64,000 bases of DNA from Bacteroidales bacterium (GTDB lineage: Bacteria; Bacteroidota; Bacteroidia; Bacteroidales; P3): positions 116,205 through 180,204 of the forward strand of contig JAFVCA010000038.1 of the NCBI GenBank assembly GCA_017479705.1, in the 5' to 3' direction. The notes beneath the pieces are model-generated. The model did no database searches. It saw only the letters and a program-made list of their open reading frames with translations, and had not been told where the DNA came from. The position numbers were made by a program, and so were the translations under genes. The stretch's first letter is position 1, and each line of letters starts with the position of its first letter. Shown here piece by piece: positions 42,489-51,213 of the stretch.

Positions 42489-43730
42489 ATGAACAAGGTA
42501 TATATAACCGGCCTCGGATGCGTGACACCGCTTGGCAACAACATTGAGAGTTTATGGGAAGGGCTGATAGCCGGCCGTTGCGGCATAGCCCCCATTGCAG
42601 CCCCGCACAGCGAAAACCTGCCCGTGCATGTGGCCGCTGAGGTGAAGAACTTCAATCCCGAAGAGTATGACATTGACAAGGGCACCATCCGTCGCAACGA
42701 CATGTACACCCTCTTTGCCCTTGCCGCCGCCCATCAGGCCATGACGGACAGCGGACTGCTGGTGGGCACGGATGTGGACCCCATGCGCATTGGCTGCGCC
42801 GTGGGTTCGGGCATCGGCGGCATCAAGACCTTCAATGCCGAGCACACCAAGATGATTGAGGAGGGCACGCGCCGTGTGTCGCCCCACTTCATCCCCATGA
42901 TGATTGCCAACATCGGGTCCGCCAATGTGGCCATCAAGTACAACTGCCAAGGACCCAACCTGCCCGTGGTGACGGCCTGTGCCACCGGCACGCACGCCGT
43001 GGGCGAGGCCTACCGCCTGATCCGTGAGGGACGTGCCGACGCCATGATTTGCGGCGGCGCCGAGAGTGCCATCTGCGACATTGCACTGGCTGGCTTCAAC
43101 AACATGAAGGCCCTCACACAGAATCCCGACCCGCTGTCGGCTTCGGTGCCTTTTGATGCCCGCCGCAAGGGTTTCGTGATGGGCGAAGGCGCCGGAATCC
43201 TGATTCTGGAGAGCGAGGAGTGCGCCCGCAAACGCGGAGCCAAGATATATGCTGAGGTGAGCGGCTACGGCAACACCTGCGACGCCCACCACTACACTGC
43301 CCCGCACCCCGAAGGCCGCAACGCCGCCGAGGCCATCCGCCTGGCTGCCGAAGAGGCCGGCTTCCAACCCACGGAGAAGATGTACATCAACGCCCACGGC
43401 ACCAGCACCCCGCTGAACGATGCCAGCGAGACGATGGCCATCAAGAAAGCCCTTGGCGAGGATGTGGCCCGCAAGGTGGAAATCAGCTCGACCAAATCGA
43501 TGCTGGGCCACATGCTGGGAGCCGCCGGAGCCGTGGAGCTGATAGTCTGCGCCTTAGCCATCAAGAACGGCATCCTGCCCCCGACCATCGGCTACCAGGA
43601 ACCCGACCCCGCATGCGACCTCGACTACATCCCCAACACCGCCCGCAAGAGCATGGTGGACATCACGCTGTCCAACTCGTTCGGCTTTGGCGGACAGAAC
43701 GCCTGCGTGGCCCTGAGACGGGTGAAATAA
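42489..43730 (+). CDS. fabF: 3-oxoacyl-ACP synthase II
   Basis: The 413-residue condensing enzyme elongates acyl chains with malonyl-ACP. The Cys-His-His triad is present: VTACATGTHAVGEA (C164), NAHGTSTPLNDASE near residue 302 and SMLGHMLGAAGAVE near 340. Length and architecture are standard for FabF. It follows fabH by 64 bases and lies upstream of fabZ in the same cluster. Confidence 0.96.
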   Translation: MNKVYITGLGCVTPLGNNIESLWEGLIAGRCGIAPIAAPHSENLPVHVAAEVKNFNPEEYDIDKGTIRRNDMYTLFALAAAHQAMTDSGLLVGTDVDPMRIGCAVGSGIGGIKTFNAEHTKMIEEGTRRVSPHFIPMMIANIGSANVAIKYNCQGPNLPVVTACATGTHAVGEAYRLIREGRADAMICGGAESAICDIALAGFNNMKALTQNPDPLSASVPFDARRKGFVMGEGAGILILESEECARKRGAKIYAEVSGYGNTCDAHHYTAPHPEGRNAAEAIRLAAEEAGFQPTEKMYINAHGTSTPLNDASETMAIKKALGEDVARKVEISSTKSMLGHMLGAAGAVELIVCALAIKNGILPPTIGYQEPDPACDLDYIPNTARKSMVDITLSNSFGFGGQNACVALRRVK

Positions 43731-43789
43731 GCGCATTTGATTGGAACTGGACAATCCAGAATGTTGAAAAATAAAATAGTTTCGGAATT

Positions 43790-44209
43790 ATGATGACAAG
43801 AGAAGAGATAAAGCAATACCTACCCCACCGCGAGCCGATGCTGCTGGTGGATGATATGACTATGGAAGGCGATATGGCCATAGCACACTACCATGTGCGC
43901 GGCGACGAGTTTTTCCTGCAAGGGCACTTCCCCGGCAATCCTATTGTGCCGGGAGTGATTCTGTGCGAAATCATGGGGCAATCGTCCGCCGTCCTGCTGC
44001 TGGACGAGCTGCAAAACCGCCTGACCCTCTACAGCGGTCTGAACGAAGTGCGTTTCCGCCAGCCCGTACATCCCGGCGACACCATCACCGTGAAAGCCCG
44101 CATCACGGCGCGCAAGGGGCTCATCTTCTTTGTCGATGCAACAGCATACGTGGACGACAAGGTTGCCTGCAAGGGCAAGCTGTCGTTTGTGCTGGTGGAC
44201 AAGCAGTAG
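43790..44209 (+). CDS. fabZ: 3-hydroxyacyl-ACP dehydratase
   Basis: The 139-residue hotdog-fold enzyme dehydrates 3-hydroxyacyl-ACP. The FabZ catalytic block reads LQGHFPGNPIVPGVILCE (His near residue 45, Glu near 59). The start may be either methionine of MMTREE. It is a single-domain protein, not the LpxC-FabZ fusion common in Bacteroidetes, so a second FabZ activity may exist elsewhere in the genome. Confidence 0.95.
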   Translation: MMTREEIKQYLPHREPMLLVDDMTMEGDMAIAHYHVRGDEFFLQGHFPGNPIVPGVILCEIMGQSSAVLLLDELQNRLTLYSGLNEVRFRQPVHPGDTITVKARITARKGLIFFVDATAYVDDKVACKGKLSFVLVDKQ

Positions 44210-44327
44210 CCCATTATTTTTCAAGGCACACAATAAAAAAAACATCTGTGCGTTGATGTGTTTTAATGAACTATATGGGCGCAATGCTCATCATAAAGAT
44301 TTAGAAACGACATAAAAACAACACAAC

Positions 44328-45074
44328 ATGAACCTGTTAGAAAACAAGATAGCCCTTATTACGGGTGCTGCACGCGGCATTGGTCGCCGCACGGCCGAAC
44401 TCTTTGCCGAAGAGGGAGCCACGGTGATTGTGACCGACCTGAAAGAGACCGACAGTAGTGTGGAACTGATGGAGAAACTGAAAGCCATCAATCCCGACTG
44501 CTCATTCTACACTGCAAATGCTGCCGACTGGGCCCAGACCGAGGCCTTGGCCAAGACGGTGATAGAGCGTTACGGGCGCGTGGATGCCATTGTGAACAAT
44601 GCCGGCATCACCCGCGACAACCTGCTGATGCGCATGAGCCCCGAAGACTGGGATCTGGTCATCCAGATTAACCTGCGCTCGGTGTTCAACTACTGCAAAG
44701 CCTTCATCCCCTACATGATGAAGAAGCGCAGCGGAAGCATCATCAACACCAGCTCGGTGGTGGGTGTGAACGGCAATGGCGGCCAGTGCAACTATTCTGC
44801 TGCCAAGGCCGGCATTATCGGTTTCACCAAGTCGTTTGCCCAGGAGTTTGGCTCGCGCAACATCCGTTGCAACGCCATTGCTCCCGGCTTCATCCAGACG
44901 GCCATGACCGACGCCATCCCCGACGACGCCCGCAAGAAATGGCTTGACGACATCCCCATGCACCGCGCCGGCACCGAGCTGGATGTGGCAAGGGTGAGCC
45001 TCTTCTTAGCATCAGACCTCTCGGAGTACGTCACCGGTCAGGTGATCTGCATTGACGGAGGTATCAGTTTATAA
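44328..45074 (+). CDS. fabG: 3-oxoacyl-ACP reductase
   Basis: The 248-residue short-chain dehydrogenase reduces 3-oxoacyl-ACP with NADPH. It has the GAARGIGRRTAEL cofactor loop near residues 14-26, NNAGITRDNLLMR near 87, the catalytic serine in INTSSVVGVNG and YSAAKAGIIGF near 155. The C-terminus GQVICIDGGISL is typical. It is separated from fabZ by 118 bases and from fabD by a hairpin-containing gap. Confidence 0.95.
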   Translation: MNLLENKIALITGAARGIGRRTAELFAEEGATVIVTDLKETDSSVELMEKLKAINPDCSFYTANAADWAQTEALAKTVIERYGRVDAIVNNAGITRDNLLMRMSPEDWDLVIQINLRSVFNYCKAFIPYMMKKRSGSIINTSSVVGVNGNGGQCNYSAAKAGIIGFTKSFAQEFGSRNIRCNAIAPGFIQTAMTDAIPDDARKKWLDDIPMHRAGTELDVARVSLFLASDLSEYVTGQVICIDGGISL

Positions 45075-45088
45075 TCAAGCATAAACAA

Positions 45089-45120
45089 GTGCGGAGGGCA
45101 CCCATGGGTTCTCTCCGCAC
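45089..45120. repeat. Intra-operon hairpin related to the GC-rich palindrome
   Basis: An 8-bp stem (GTGCGGAG/CTCCGCAC) encloses a loop with the palindrome CCCATGGG. The arms carry the GCGGAG and CTCCGC of the repeat family. There is no T-run, so it is more likely a processing or pausing structure between fabG and fabD than a terminator. Confidence 0.55.
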
Positions 45121-45148
45121 ACAATTTATTAAACCAAGACACTCAAAC

Positions 45149-46033
45149 ATGAAAGCATACGTTTTCCCTGGACAGGGTGCCCAGTTCGTAGGAATGGGCA
45201 AAGACCTTTATGACAACAACGACCGTTGCCGCGAGCTTTTTGAGCAAGCCAACGATATTATAGGCTTCCGCATCACCGACCTGATGTTTGCCGGTACCCC
45301 TGAGGACCTGAAGCAGACCAAGGTGACGCAGCCTGCCATCTTCCTCCACTCCGTAATCCTTGCCACCTATATGGGCAGCGAGTTCATGCCCGACATGGTG
45401 GGAGGCCATTCGCTGGGCGAATTCAGCGCCTTGGTGGCCACCGGAGCCATGGGCTTTGAGGACGGACTGCGACTGGTGATAGCCCGTGCCAACGCCATGC
45501 AGCGTTGCTGCGAGAAACAGCCCTCGACCATGGCCGCCATATTGAAACTGGACGACAAGACCGTGGAGGATGTCTGCGCCGAGATTACCGCTGCTGGACA
45601 GGTGGTGGTTGCCGCCAACTACAACACGCCTGGCCAGCTGGTCATCAGCGGCACTGTGGAAGGTGTGGCACAGGCATGCGAACGGCTGAAAGGGCTGAAG
45701 GGCCGCGCTGTGCCCTTAGCCGTGGGCGGAGCCTTCCACAGCCCCCTCATGGAGCCTGCCCGCGTAGAACTGGCCGAAGCCATTGAGCGCACCCAGTTCC
45801 ATACGCCTATCTGCCCCTGCTACCAGAATGTGTGCGCCACCCCCGTCGACAATCCCGACCAGATTAAGCGCAACTTGGTGGCTCAGCTCACCTCGCCCGT
45901 CCGCTGGACCGCCACCGTGCAGAACATGATTGCCGACGGCGCCACAGAGTTTATCGAGGTGGGACCCGGCACCGCCCTGCAAGGCATGGTGAAGCGCATC
46001 AGCCCCGAAACCGACGCCCATTCCGCCTGCTGA
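45149..46033 (+). CDS. fabD: Malonyl-CoA:ACP transacylase
   Basis: FabD loads malonyl groups on ACP. The 294-residue protein begins MKAYVFPGQGAQFVGMG, has the catalytic serine in VGGHSLGEFSALVA near residue 90, and the later histidine motif GGAFHSPLMEPA near 200. I start at 45149, where homologues start; the frame is open 20 codons further upstream into the hairpin region. No acyl-carrier protein gene is in the cluster. Confidence 0.95.
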   Translation: MKAYVFPGQGAQFVGMGKDLYDNNDRCRELFEQANDIIGFRITDLMFAGTPEDLKQTKVTQPAIFLHSVILATYMGSEFMPDMVGGHSLGEFSALVATGAMGFEDGLRLVIARANAMQRCCEKQPSTMAAILKLDDKTVEDVCAEITAAGQVVVAANYNTPGQLVISGTVEGVAQACERLKGLKGRAVPLAVGGAFHSPLMEPARVELAEAIERTQFHTPICPCYQNVCATPVDNPDQIKRNLVAQLTSPVRWTATVQNMIADGATEFIEVGPGTALQGMVKRISPETDAHSAC

Positions 46034-46110
46034 GGGAACGCGCAGACCGAGAGACGGAATACCACACGCAACAAGCAACAATCAATCGTTGAATCATTAA
46101 TCTGAACAAT

Positions 46111-46914
46111 ATGAGCATTAAAATCGTAGTACTGGCCAAGCAGGTCCCCGACACACGCAACGTGGGGCCCGAAGCCATGACCCCCGAAGGCACCATCAAC
46201 CGTTCTGCCCTTCCGGCCGTCTACAATCCCGAAGACCTCAACGCCCTCGAAATGGCTCTTCAAGTCAAGGAGGCGCTCCCCGGCTCCACCATCACCGTGG
46301 TGACCATGGGACCTCCGCGTGCCGAAGAGATTATCCGCGAGGCCATATACCGTGGTGCCGACGACGGCTTTGTGCTGTCCGACCGCCGTTTTGCCGGTGC
46401 TGACACGCTGGCAACCTCCTACGCCATTTCCTGCGCCGTGAAGAAACTGGGTCACGTCGACCTCGTCTTCGGTGGCCGCCAGGCCATCGACGGCGACACC
46501 GCACAGGTGGGTCCCCAGGTGGCCGAGAAGATGAATATTCCCCAAATCACCTATGCCGAAGAGTTGCTTGAGGTGAACGACAAGTGCATCCGCATCAAGC
46601 GTCGCATCTCGAGCGGCACCGAGATTGTCGAAGCCCCGATGCCTGTGCTCGTCACCGTGTGTGGCAGTGCTCCGCGTCCTCGTTTCCGCCATGCCCACCT
46701 GGTGTTGAAAAACCGCCACCTCGAAATCCCCGTGTGGACTGCCGACGACGTGAACCCCGAATTTGAGCGTCTGGGTCTCTCCGGCTCCCCCACCAAGGTG
46801 AAAAACGTGGACAGCGTAGTGTTGACCCAGAAGGACAACATCCGCGTCGAAAACACGCAGGAATCTCTCAACAGCCTTATCTCAAACCTTGTCACCAACC
46901 ACATCATTGGATAA
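46111..46914 (+). CDS. etfB: Electron transfer flavoprotein, beta subunit
   Basis: The 267-residue AMP-binding subunit has the family features VVLAKQVPDTRNVG at the start, NPEDLNALEMALQ near residue 38, TVVTMGPPRAEE near 67 and the signature VFGGRQAIDGDTAQVGPQVA near 121. It passes electrons between dehydrogenases and the respiratory chain or, in bifurcating complexes, between NADH and ferredoxin. Its stop is 3 bases before etfA. Confidence 0.93.
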   Translation: MSIKIVVLAKQVPDTRNVGPEAMTPEGTINRSALPAVYNPEDLNALEMALQVKEALPGSTITVVTMGPPRAEEIIREAIYRGADDGFVLSDRRFAGADTLATSYAISCAVKKLGHVDLVFGGRQAIDGDTAQVGPQVAEKMNIPQITYAEELLEVNDKCIRIKRRISSGTEIVEAPMPVLVTVCGSAPRPRFRHAHLVLKNRHLEIPVWTADDVNPEFERLGLSGSPTKVKNVDSVVLTQKDNIRVENTQESLNSLISNLVTNHIIG

Positions 46915-46917
46915 ATT

Positions 46918-47940
46918 ATGAACAGCATACTCGTATATATTGAAATCAACGAATTGGGCCGAGTGGCCGACGTGAGCCTTGAACTCTGCTCCAAAGGGCG
47001 CCGACTGGCCGACCGACTGGGCGGACAGCTCGAAGCCATCGTGGCTGGCAGCAATGTTGCCGACCTCGAACAGCAGTTGTACCCCTATGGTGTCGACACC
47101 ATCCTCTATGCCAACGACCCGCGCCTGTCGCCTTATCGCACCCTGCCCCACTTCAGCATTGTGGACAGCATCATCCGCGAGCGGCAGCCCGAAGTGGTGC
47201 TCTACGGTGCCACCAGCGTGGGCCGTGACCTTGCTCCGCGCATCGCCTCCCACCTGCGCTGCGGCCTCACTGCCGACTGCACCGCCCTCGAAATCGGCGA
47301 CCATACCGACCTCAAAACCGGCAAGGAATACCACGACATCCTGTACCAAATCCGTCCTGCCTTTGGCGGCAACATCGTGGCTACCATCGTCAGCCCCGAA
47401 ACCCGTCCGCAGATGGCCACCGTGCGCGAGGGCGTCATGCGCAAAGAGATTGTCGATGCCAACCGCAAAGGCCAGCTCATCCTTCTCGACGCATCCAAAT
47501 ATCTGCGTGCCGAGGATGAATGCCTGAAGGTCATCAGCCGCCAAATCGACCCCCAGGGAGTCGACATCAAAGGCGCCTCCATCATCGTGGCAGGTGGCTA
47601 CGGCATGGGCAGCAAAGAGAACTTCGAGATGCTCTATAAATTCGCCAACATGATTGGTGGCGAAGTGGGTGCCAGCCGCGCTGCAGTTGACGCCGGTTTC
47701 TGCTCCAACGACCGCCAGATTGGCCAGACCGGTGTCACCGTGCGCCCCAAGCTCTATATCGCCTGTGGCATTTCGGGAGCCGTCCAGCACCGTGTGGGCA
47801 TGGAGCAGTCCGGCCAGATTATCTCCATCAACACCGACCCCGACGCACCCATCAACTCCATTGCCGACTACACCATCATTGGCGACGTGTGCGAAATCAT
47901 CCCTCGCCTCATCAACGCCTACCAGTCGTGCAAAAAATAA
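46918..47940 (+). CDS. etfA: Electron transfer flavoprotein, alpha subunit
   Basis: The 340-residue FAD-binding subunit contains GASRAAVDAGFCSNDRQIGQ, TVRPKLYIACGISGAVQH and NTDPDAPINSIADYTIIGD, the conserved FAD site near its C-terminus. It pairs with EtfB. Like other bifurcating Etfs, it lies beside an acyl-CoA dehydrogenase gene. It begins 3 bases after etfB ends and precedes the dehydrogenase by 23 bases. Confidence 0.94.
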   Translation: MNSILVYIEINELGRVADVSLELCSKGRRLADRLGGQLEAIVAGSNVADLEQQLYPYGVDTILYANDPRLSPYRTLPHFSIVDSIIRERQPEVVLYGATSVGRDLAPRIASHLRCGLTADCTALEIGDHTDLKTGKEYHDILYQIRPAFGGNIVATIVSPETRPQMATVREGVMRKEIVDANRKGQLILLDASKYLRAEDECLKVISRQIDPQGVDIKGASIIVAGGYGMGSKENFEMLYKFANMIGGEVGASRAAVDAGFCSNDRQIGQTGVTVRPKLYIACGISGAVQHRVGMEQSGQIISINTDPDAPINSIADYTIIGDVCEIIPRLINAYQSCKK

Positions 47941-47963
47941 TTTAACCCTTGCAAAATCCAGCC

Positions 47964-49637
47964 ATGAATTATTATAGCGACAACGAAAGTCTGAAGTTCT
48001 ACCTTCAGCACCCCGATATCGAAAAGATTGCCACCCTCCGCGAGAATAACTTCGAGGAGGCCGGCCAATACCCCGATGCTCCTGCCAACGCAGCCGAAGC
48101 CGTCGAGGGCTACCAGCAAGCCATGGACCTCATCGGCGAAATCACCGCCGAGGTCATTGCTCCCAATGCCGCACAGGTCGACGCCGAAGGTCCCAAAGTG
48201 GTCGACGGCCGCGTGGTCTATGCTCCTGGCACCGCCCAGAACCACAAGACCCTCACCCAATCCGGCCTCTATGGCATCAAACAGCGCCGCAAATACCACG
48301 GCCTCAACATGCCCGGCACCGTTACCACCATGGCCGGCGAGGTCGTAGCCCGTGCCGATGTGGGCTTTGCCACCATCTGGATGCTCCAGGACTGCGCCGA
48401 CACCATCGAGGACTTCGCCTCCGAGGAAATCAAGGACAAGTACCTCCCCCGCATCTATCAGGGAGCCACTTGCAGCATGGACCTCACCGAGCCCGATGCC
48501 GGTTCCGACCTGCAGTCCGTACGCCTCAAGGCCACCTTCGACGAAGCCGCCAACTGCTGGCGTCTCAACGGTGTCAAGCGTTTCATTACCAATGGCGATG
48601 CCGACATCCACCTCGTCCTTGCCCGTTCCGAAGAGGGCACCACCGACGGCCGTGGCCTTTCCTACTTCGTCTACGACCGCAACGACGGTGGTCTCACCGT
48701 CCGCCGCATCGAGCACAAGATGGGCATCATAGGCTCCCCCACAGCCGAACTCGTCTTCACCAACGCCCCCTGCCAGCTTGTCGGCGAGCACCGTCTGGGC
48801 CTCATCAAGTACACCATGTCCCTCATGAACGGTGCCCGTCTCGGCGTCGGCGCACAAGCCGTAGGCCTGTGCGAAGCCGCCTGCCGCGAGGCCGTCGAAT
48901 ACGCTGCCACCCGCGAACAGTTTGGCAAAACCATCGACAAGATGATTCCCGTCCAGGACATCCTCCACACCATGCGTGCCAAGACCGATGCCGTCCGCTC
49001 CCTCCTCTACGAGACCGCACGCCAGGTGGACCTCGCCAACTGCTACGAGCGTCTGTCGCGCATCCGTCCTCTCGCCGCCGAGGAGCGTCAGGCCATGAAA
49101 GCTGCCCTCCGCAATGCCGACTGCCTCACCCCCATCACCAAGCTCATGGCCAGTGAGTACTCCAACCAGTGCGCCTACGACTGCATCCAGATCCACGGCG
49201 GCAGTGGCTTCATGAAGGAGTACACCTGCGAGCGCCTCTACCGCGATGCACGCATCCTCAGCATCTACGAAGGTACCTCCCAGCTGCAGGTCGTCGCCGC
49301 CACCAAGGGCATCAGCAATGGCAACTACCTCAAACGCATTGCCGACTACGATGCCATGCCCGTCAGTGCCGAGCTCGAACCCCTGCGCGAAGTGCTCCGC
49401 CAGATGACAGCAGACTACCAGACCATGCACACCCAGCTCACCGCCGACGGTGCCGGCGAAGCCTTTGAACACAACGTCCGTGCCCTCGCCGAGAGCCTTG
49501 CCTACATCATCATGGGCTACCTCCTGCTCCTCGACGCCGAGCGCGACCGTCGTTTCCTCGACTCCTGCCGCCGCATCATCCGTCTGGGCCGTTCCGAGAT
49601 GGCAAAGCACCAGTGTGAAATCAGCTGCAACATCTAA
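47964..49637 (+). CDS. Acyl-CoA dehydrogenase family protein
   Basis: The 557-residue flavoenzyme has the substrate/FAD motifs LTEPDAGSDLQSVRLKA and MGIIGSPTAELVFTNAPC, and the C-terminal IHGGSGFMKEY followed by RDARILSIYEGTSQLQV, where the glutamate of EGTSQ is the likely base. It is longer than a short-chain dehydrogenase by about 170 residues, with an extra C-terminal helical domain. With EtfBA it forms an electron-transfer module. I start at the ATG 47964; a TTG at 47949 would add five residues. Confidence 0.93.
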   Translation: MNYYSDNESLKFYLQHPDIEKIATLRENNFEEAGQYPDAPANAAEAVEGYQQAMDLIGEITAEVIAPNAAQVDAEGPKVVDGRVVYAPGTAQNHKTLTQSGLYGIKQRRKYHGLNMPGTVTTMAGEVVARADVGFATIWMLQDCADTIEDFASEEIKDKYLPRIYQGATCSMDLTEPDAGSDLQSVRLKATFDEAANCWRLNGVKRFITNGDADIHLVLARSEEGTTDGRGLSYFVYDRNDGGLTVRRIEHKMGIIGSPTAELVFTNAPCQLVGEHRLGLIKYTMSLMNGARLGVGAQAVGLCEAACREAVEYAATREQFGKTIDKMIPVQDILHTMRAKTDAVRSLLYETARQVDLANCYERLSRIRPLAAEERQAMKAALRNADCLTPITKLMASEYSNQCAYDCIQIHGGSGFMKEYTCERLYRDARILSIYEGTSQLQVVAATKGISNGNYLKRIADYDAMPVSAELEPLREVLRQMTADYQTMHTQLTADGAGEAFEHNVRALAESLAYIIMGYLLLLDAERDRRFLDSCRRIIRLGRSEMAKHQCEISCNI

Positions 49638-49674
49638 TTTTTCTAATCATACTTGTGAAATAAAAAAAAATTAC

Positions 49675-49682
49675 TATTTTTG
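49675..49682 (+). promoter_or_regulatory. -7 promoter box for the outer-membrane protein gene (TATTTTTG)
   Basis: Exact consensus, with CTTG at 49652-49655 giving a 19-base spacer, the standard Bacteroidetes arrangement. The start codon at 49708 is 25 bases further on. Confidence 0.65.
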
Positions 49683-49707
49683 TATCACGAACAAAAAAAC
49701 ACATATC

Positions 49708-50427
49708 ATGAGTAAGAGTAGATATATCAAATCATTATGCCTTGGCATAGCCTTGTTGTGTGCCGGTATTACCGCCAAAGCACAGCAAATTGAAACATCT
49801 GTTTTCCTCAACGGGACACTCCCCATGGTTCAATTCAACGACAATGTCAACCTGAAACCCTTCGGTGATTTCCAGGTTCTGGATCGCAGCCAAATTGGCA
49901 AGGGGGCCTCTGCCGGTCTCGGTGCCACAGCCCGTTTTGGTCTTTGGTTTGACGTGGGAGTGGGCGAGCTCCAGCCCTTCGCCGAAATCAGTTTCCTCTG
50001 GAACAATTCCGGCCCCTCCATCCGCAAAGAGTATGACAGCAATGCCGATTCCCTGAATCAGTATCCCACTGCTCCCCACTACTTCAACCTGCCTTTCATG
50101 CTCGGTCTCAAGTACCGCTACAAACTCATGCCCGACCTCCAGCCCTTTGCCGAGTTGGGTATTGGCTACGACTTCCTCTTCGTCACCAAGAACGGCTATC
50201 CCGGCAACACCTTCTACTACAAACCCAGTGGTGGATTGACCTGGATGTTTGGCCTTGGCACCTATCTGGGCGAGCATGTCACCCTCAGCCTCAACTACAC
50301 AGGCCTTGGCAGCCACCTCATCGAGCCTACCAAGAAGTCTGCTCCCGACCCCAATGAAGAGAACTACACCGGCCGCACCCGCACCTCTTTAGGCACCCTG
50401 GGTCTCCGCGTTGGTTTCCACTTCTAA
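49708..50427 (+). CDS. Outer-membrane beta-barrel protein
   Basis: The 239-residue protein has a signal peptide (MSKSRYIKSLCLGIALLCAG, cleaved after AKA). Amphipathic strands follow, with tyrosine and phenylalanine girdles (YFNLPFMLGLKYRYKL, FAELGIGYDFLFVTKNGY), and it ends in LGLRVGFHF, a classic barrel C-terminus. The promoter is good, so it is a separate transcription unit. The longer frame from 49450 overlaps the acyl-CoA dehydrogenase gene and is rejected. Ligand unknown. Confidence 0.88.
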   Translation: MSKSRYIKSLCLGIALLCAGITAKAQQIETSVFLNGTLPMVQFNDNVNLKPFGDFQVLDRSQIGKGASAGLGATARFGLWFDVGVGELQPFAEISFLWNNSGPSIRKEYDSNADSLNQYPTAPHYFNLPFMLGLKYRYKLMPDLQPFAELGIGYDFLFVTKNGYPGNTFYYKPSGGLTWMFGLGTYLGEHVTLSLNYTGLGSHLIEPTKKSAPDPNEENYTGRTRTSLGTLGLRVGFHF

Positions 50428-50499
50428 GAGGCACACTCCCGCGGCAAGCGCAATGCCCTGCCGCCACACACAGCAACATCCTCCTTTCTATTAATGTCA

Positions 50500-50525
50500 A
50501 GGGCGGCCCGATTCCGAGCCGCCCT
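50500..50525. terminator. Terminator-like hairpin between convergent genes
   Basis: AGGGCGGC pairs with GCCGCCCT around a 10-nt loop, with only a weak T-run (GATTCTTTCC) after it. It lies about 70 bases after the outer-membrane gene and ahead of the convergent hydrolase gene. Confidence 0.5.
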
Positions 50526-50558
50526 GATTCTTTCCACTGTTCAAGAGTGCGTTGGTCA

Positions 50559-51194
50559 CTATTTGATTTCCAAGTGCAGCATGGGCTTCCCCTCTATCGT
50601 CCCTTCCAGCACATCCCCAATCTGCACGGGGCCGACCCCTGCCGGCGTGCCGGTAAAAATCAAGTCGCCCGTGCGCAGGGTCATGAATCGTGAGATGTGG
50701 GCTATCAGGCAGTCCACATCAAATATCATCTCGCCCGTGTTGCCCTTCTGGACAACGGCTCCATTGCGGCGCAGCTCGAAGCTTATATCGCTCATGCTGG
50801 CGCGTTCCTTGCCCTGCATGCCGCCCAACTCCTCTAACGTCACAAACGGCCCCACTACGGCGCTGCCGTCAAAACCCTTCGACACCAGCCAGGGCAGCCC
50901 TGCCGCCTTGGCCTGCCGTTGCAGGTCGCGGGCGGTGAAATCAATGCCTAATGCCACCTCGTGGTAATACCTGTGCGCAAAACGGGGCTCTATGCACTTC
51001 CCCAGCCGGTCAATCTTCACCACTATCTCCGCCTCGTGCTGCAAATCATCAGTGAAGTCGGGATAAAACAGCGGCATCTGTTTTGGGTTCAAGGCGCTGT
51101 CCGGCTTCATAAAAAATGTCGGTTCCTTGGGCACCCCGGCATTCATCTCTCCAGCGTGGGGAGCATAATTGCGTACCACACAAAGTATCTTCAT
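50559..51194 (-). CDS. Fumarylacetoacetate hydrolase (FAH) family protein
   Basis: The 211-residue FAH-fold protein has EAEIVVKIDRLGKCIE, GIDFTARDLQRQAKAAG, and the conserved FTGTPAGVGPVQIGDV at the C-terminus. Related enzymes are acylpyruvate hydrolases, oxaloacetate decarboxylases or homoprotocatechuate-pathway hydrolases; the exact reaction is not inferable. The ATG at 51194 (MKILCVVRNYAPH) is preferred over 51239. The OmpA-like gene upstream (in the same direction) ends 20 bases before this start. Confidence 0.87.
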   Translation of the reverse strand: MKILCVVRNYAPHAGEMNAGVPKEPTFFMKPDSALNPKQMPLFYPDFTDDLQHEAEIVVKIDRLGKCIEPRFAHRYYHEVALGIDFTARDLQRQAKAAGLPWLVSKGFDGSAVVGPFVTLEELGGMQGKERASMSDISFELRRNGAVVQKGNTGEMIFDVDCLIAHISRFMTLRTGDLIFTGTPAGVGPVQIGDVLEGTIEGKPMLHLEIK

Positions 51195-51213
51195 AATCCG
51201 TTGTCCGATTTGA

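Noticed and set aside
47919-49610. A 563-aa minus-strand frame opposite the acyl-CoA dehydrogenase
   Set aside because: Repetitive glycine/valine/alanine-rich translation with no domain; the plus-strand dehydrogenase is clear.
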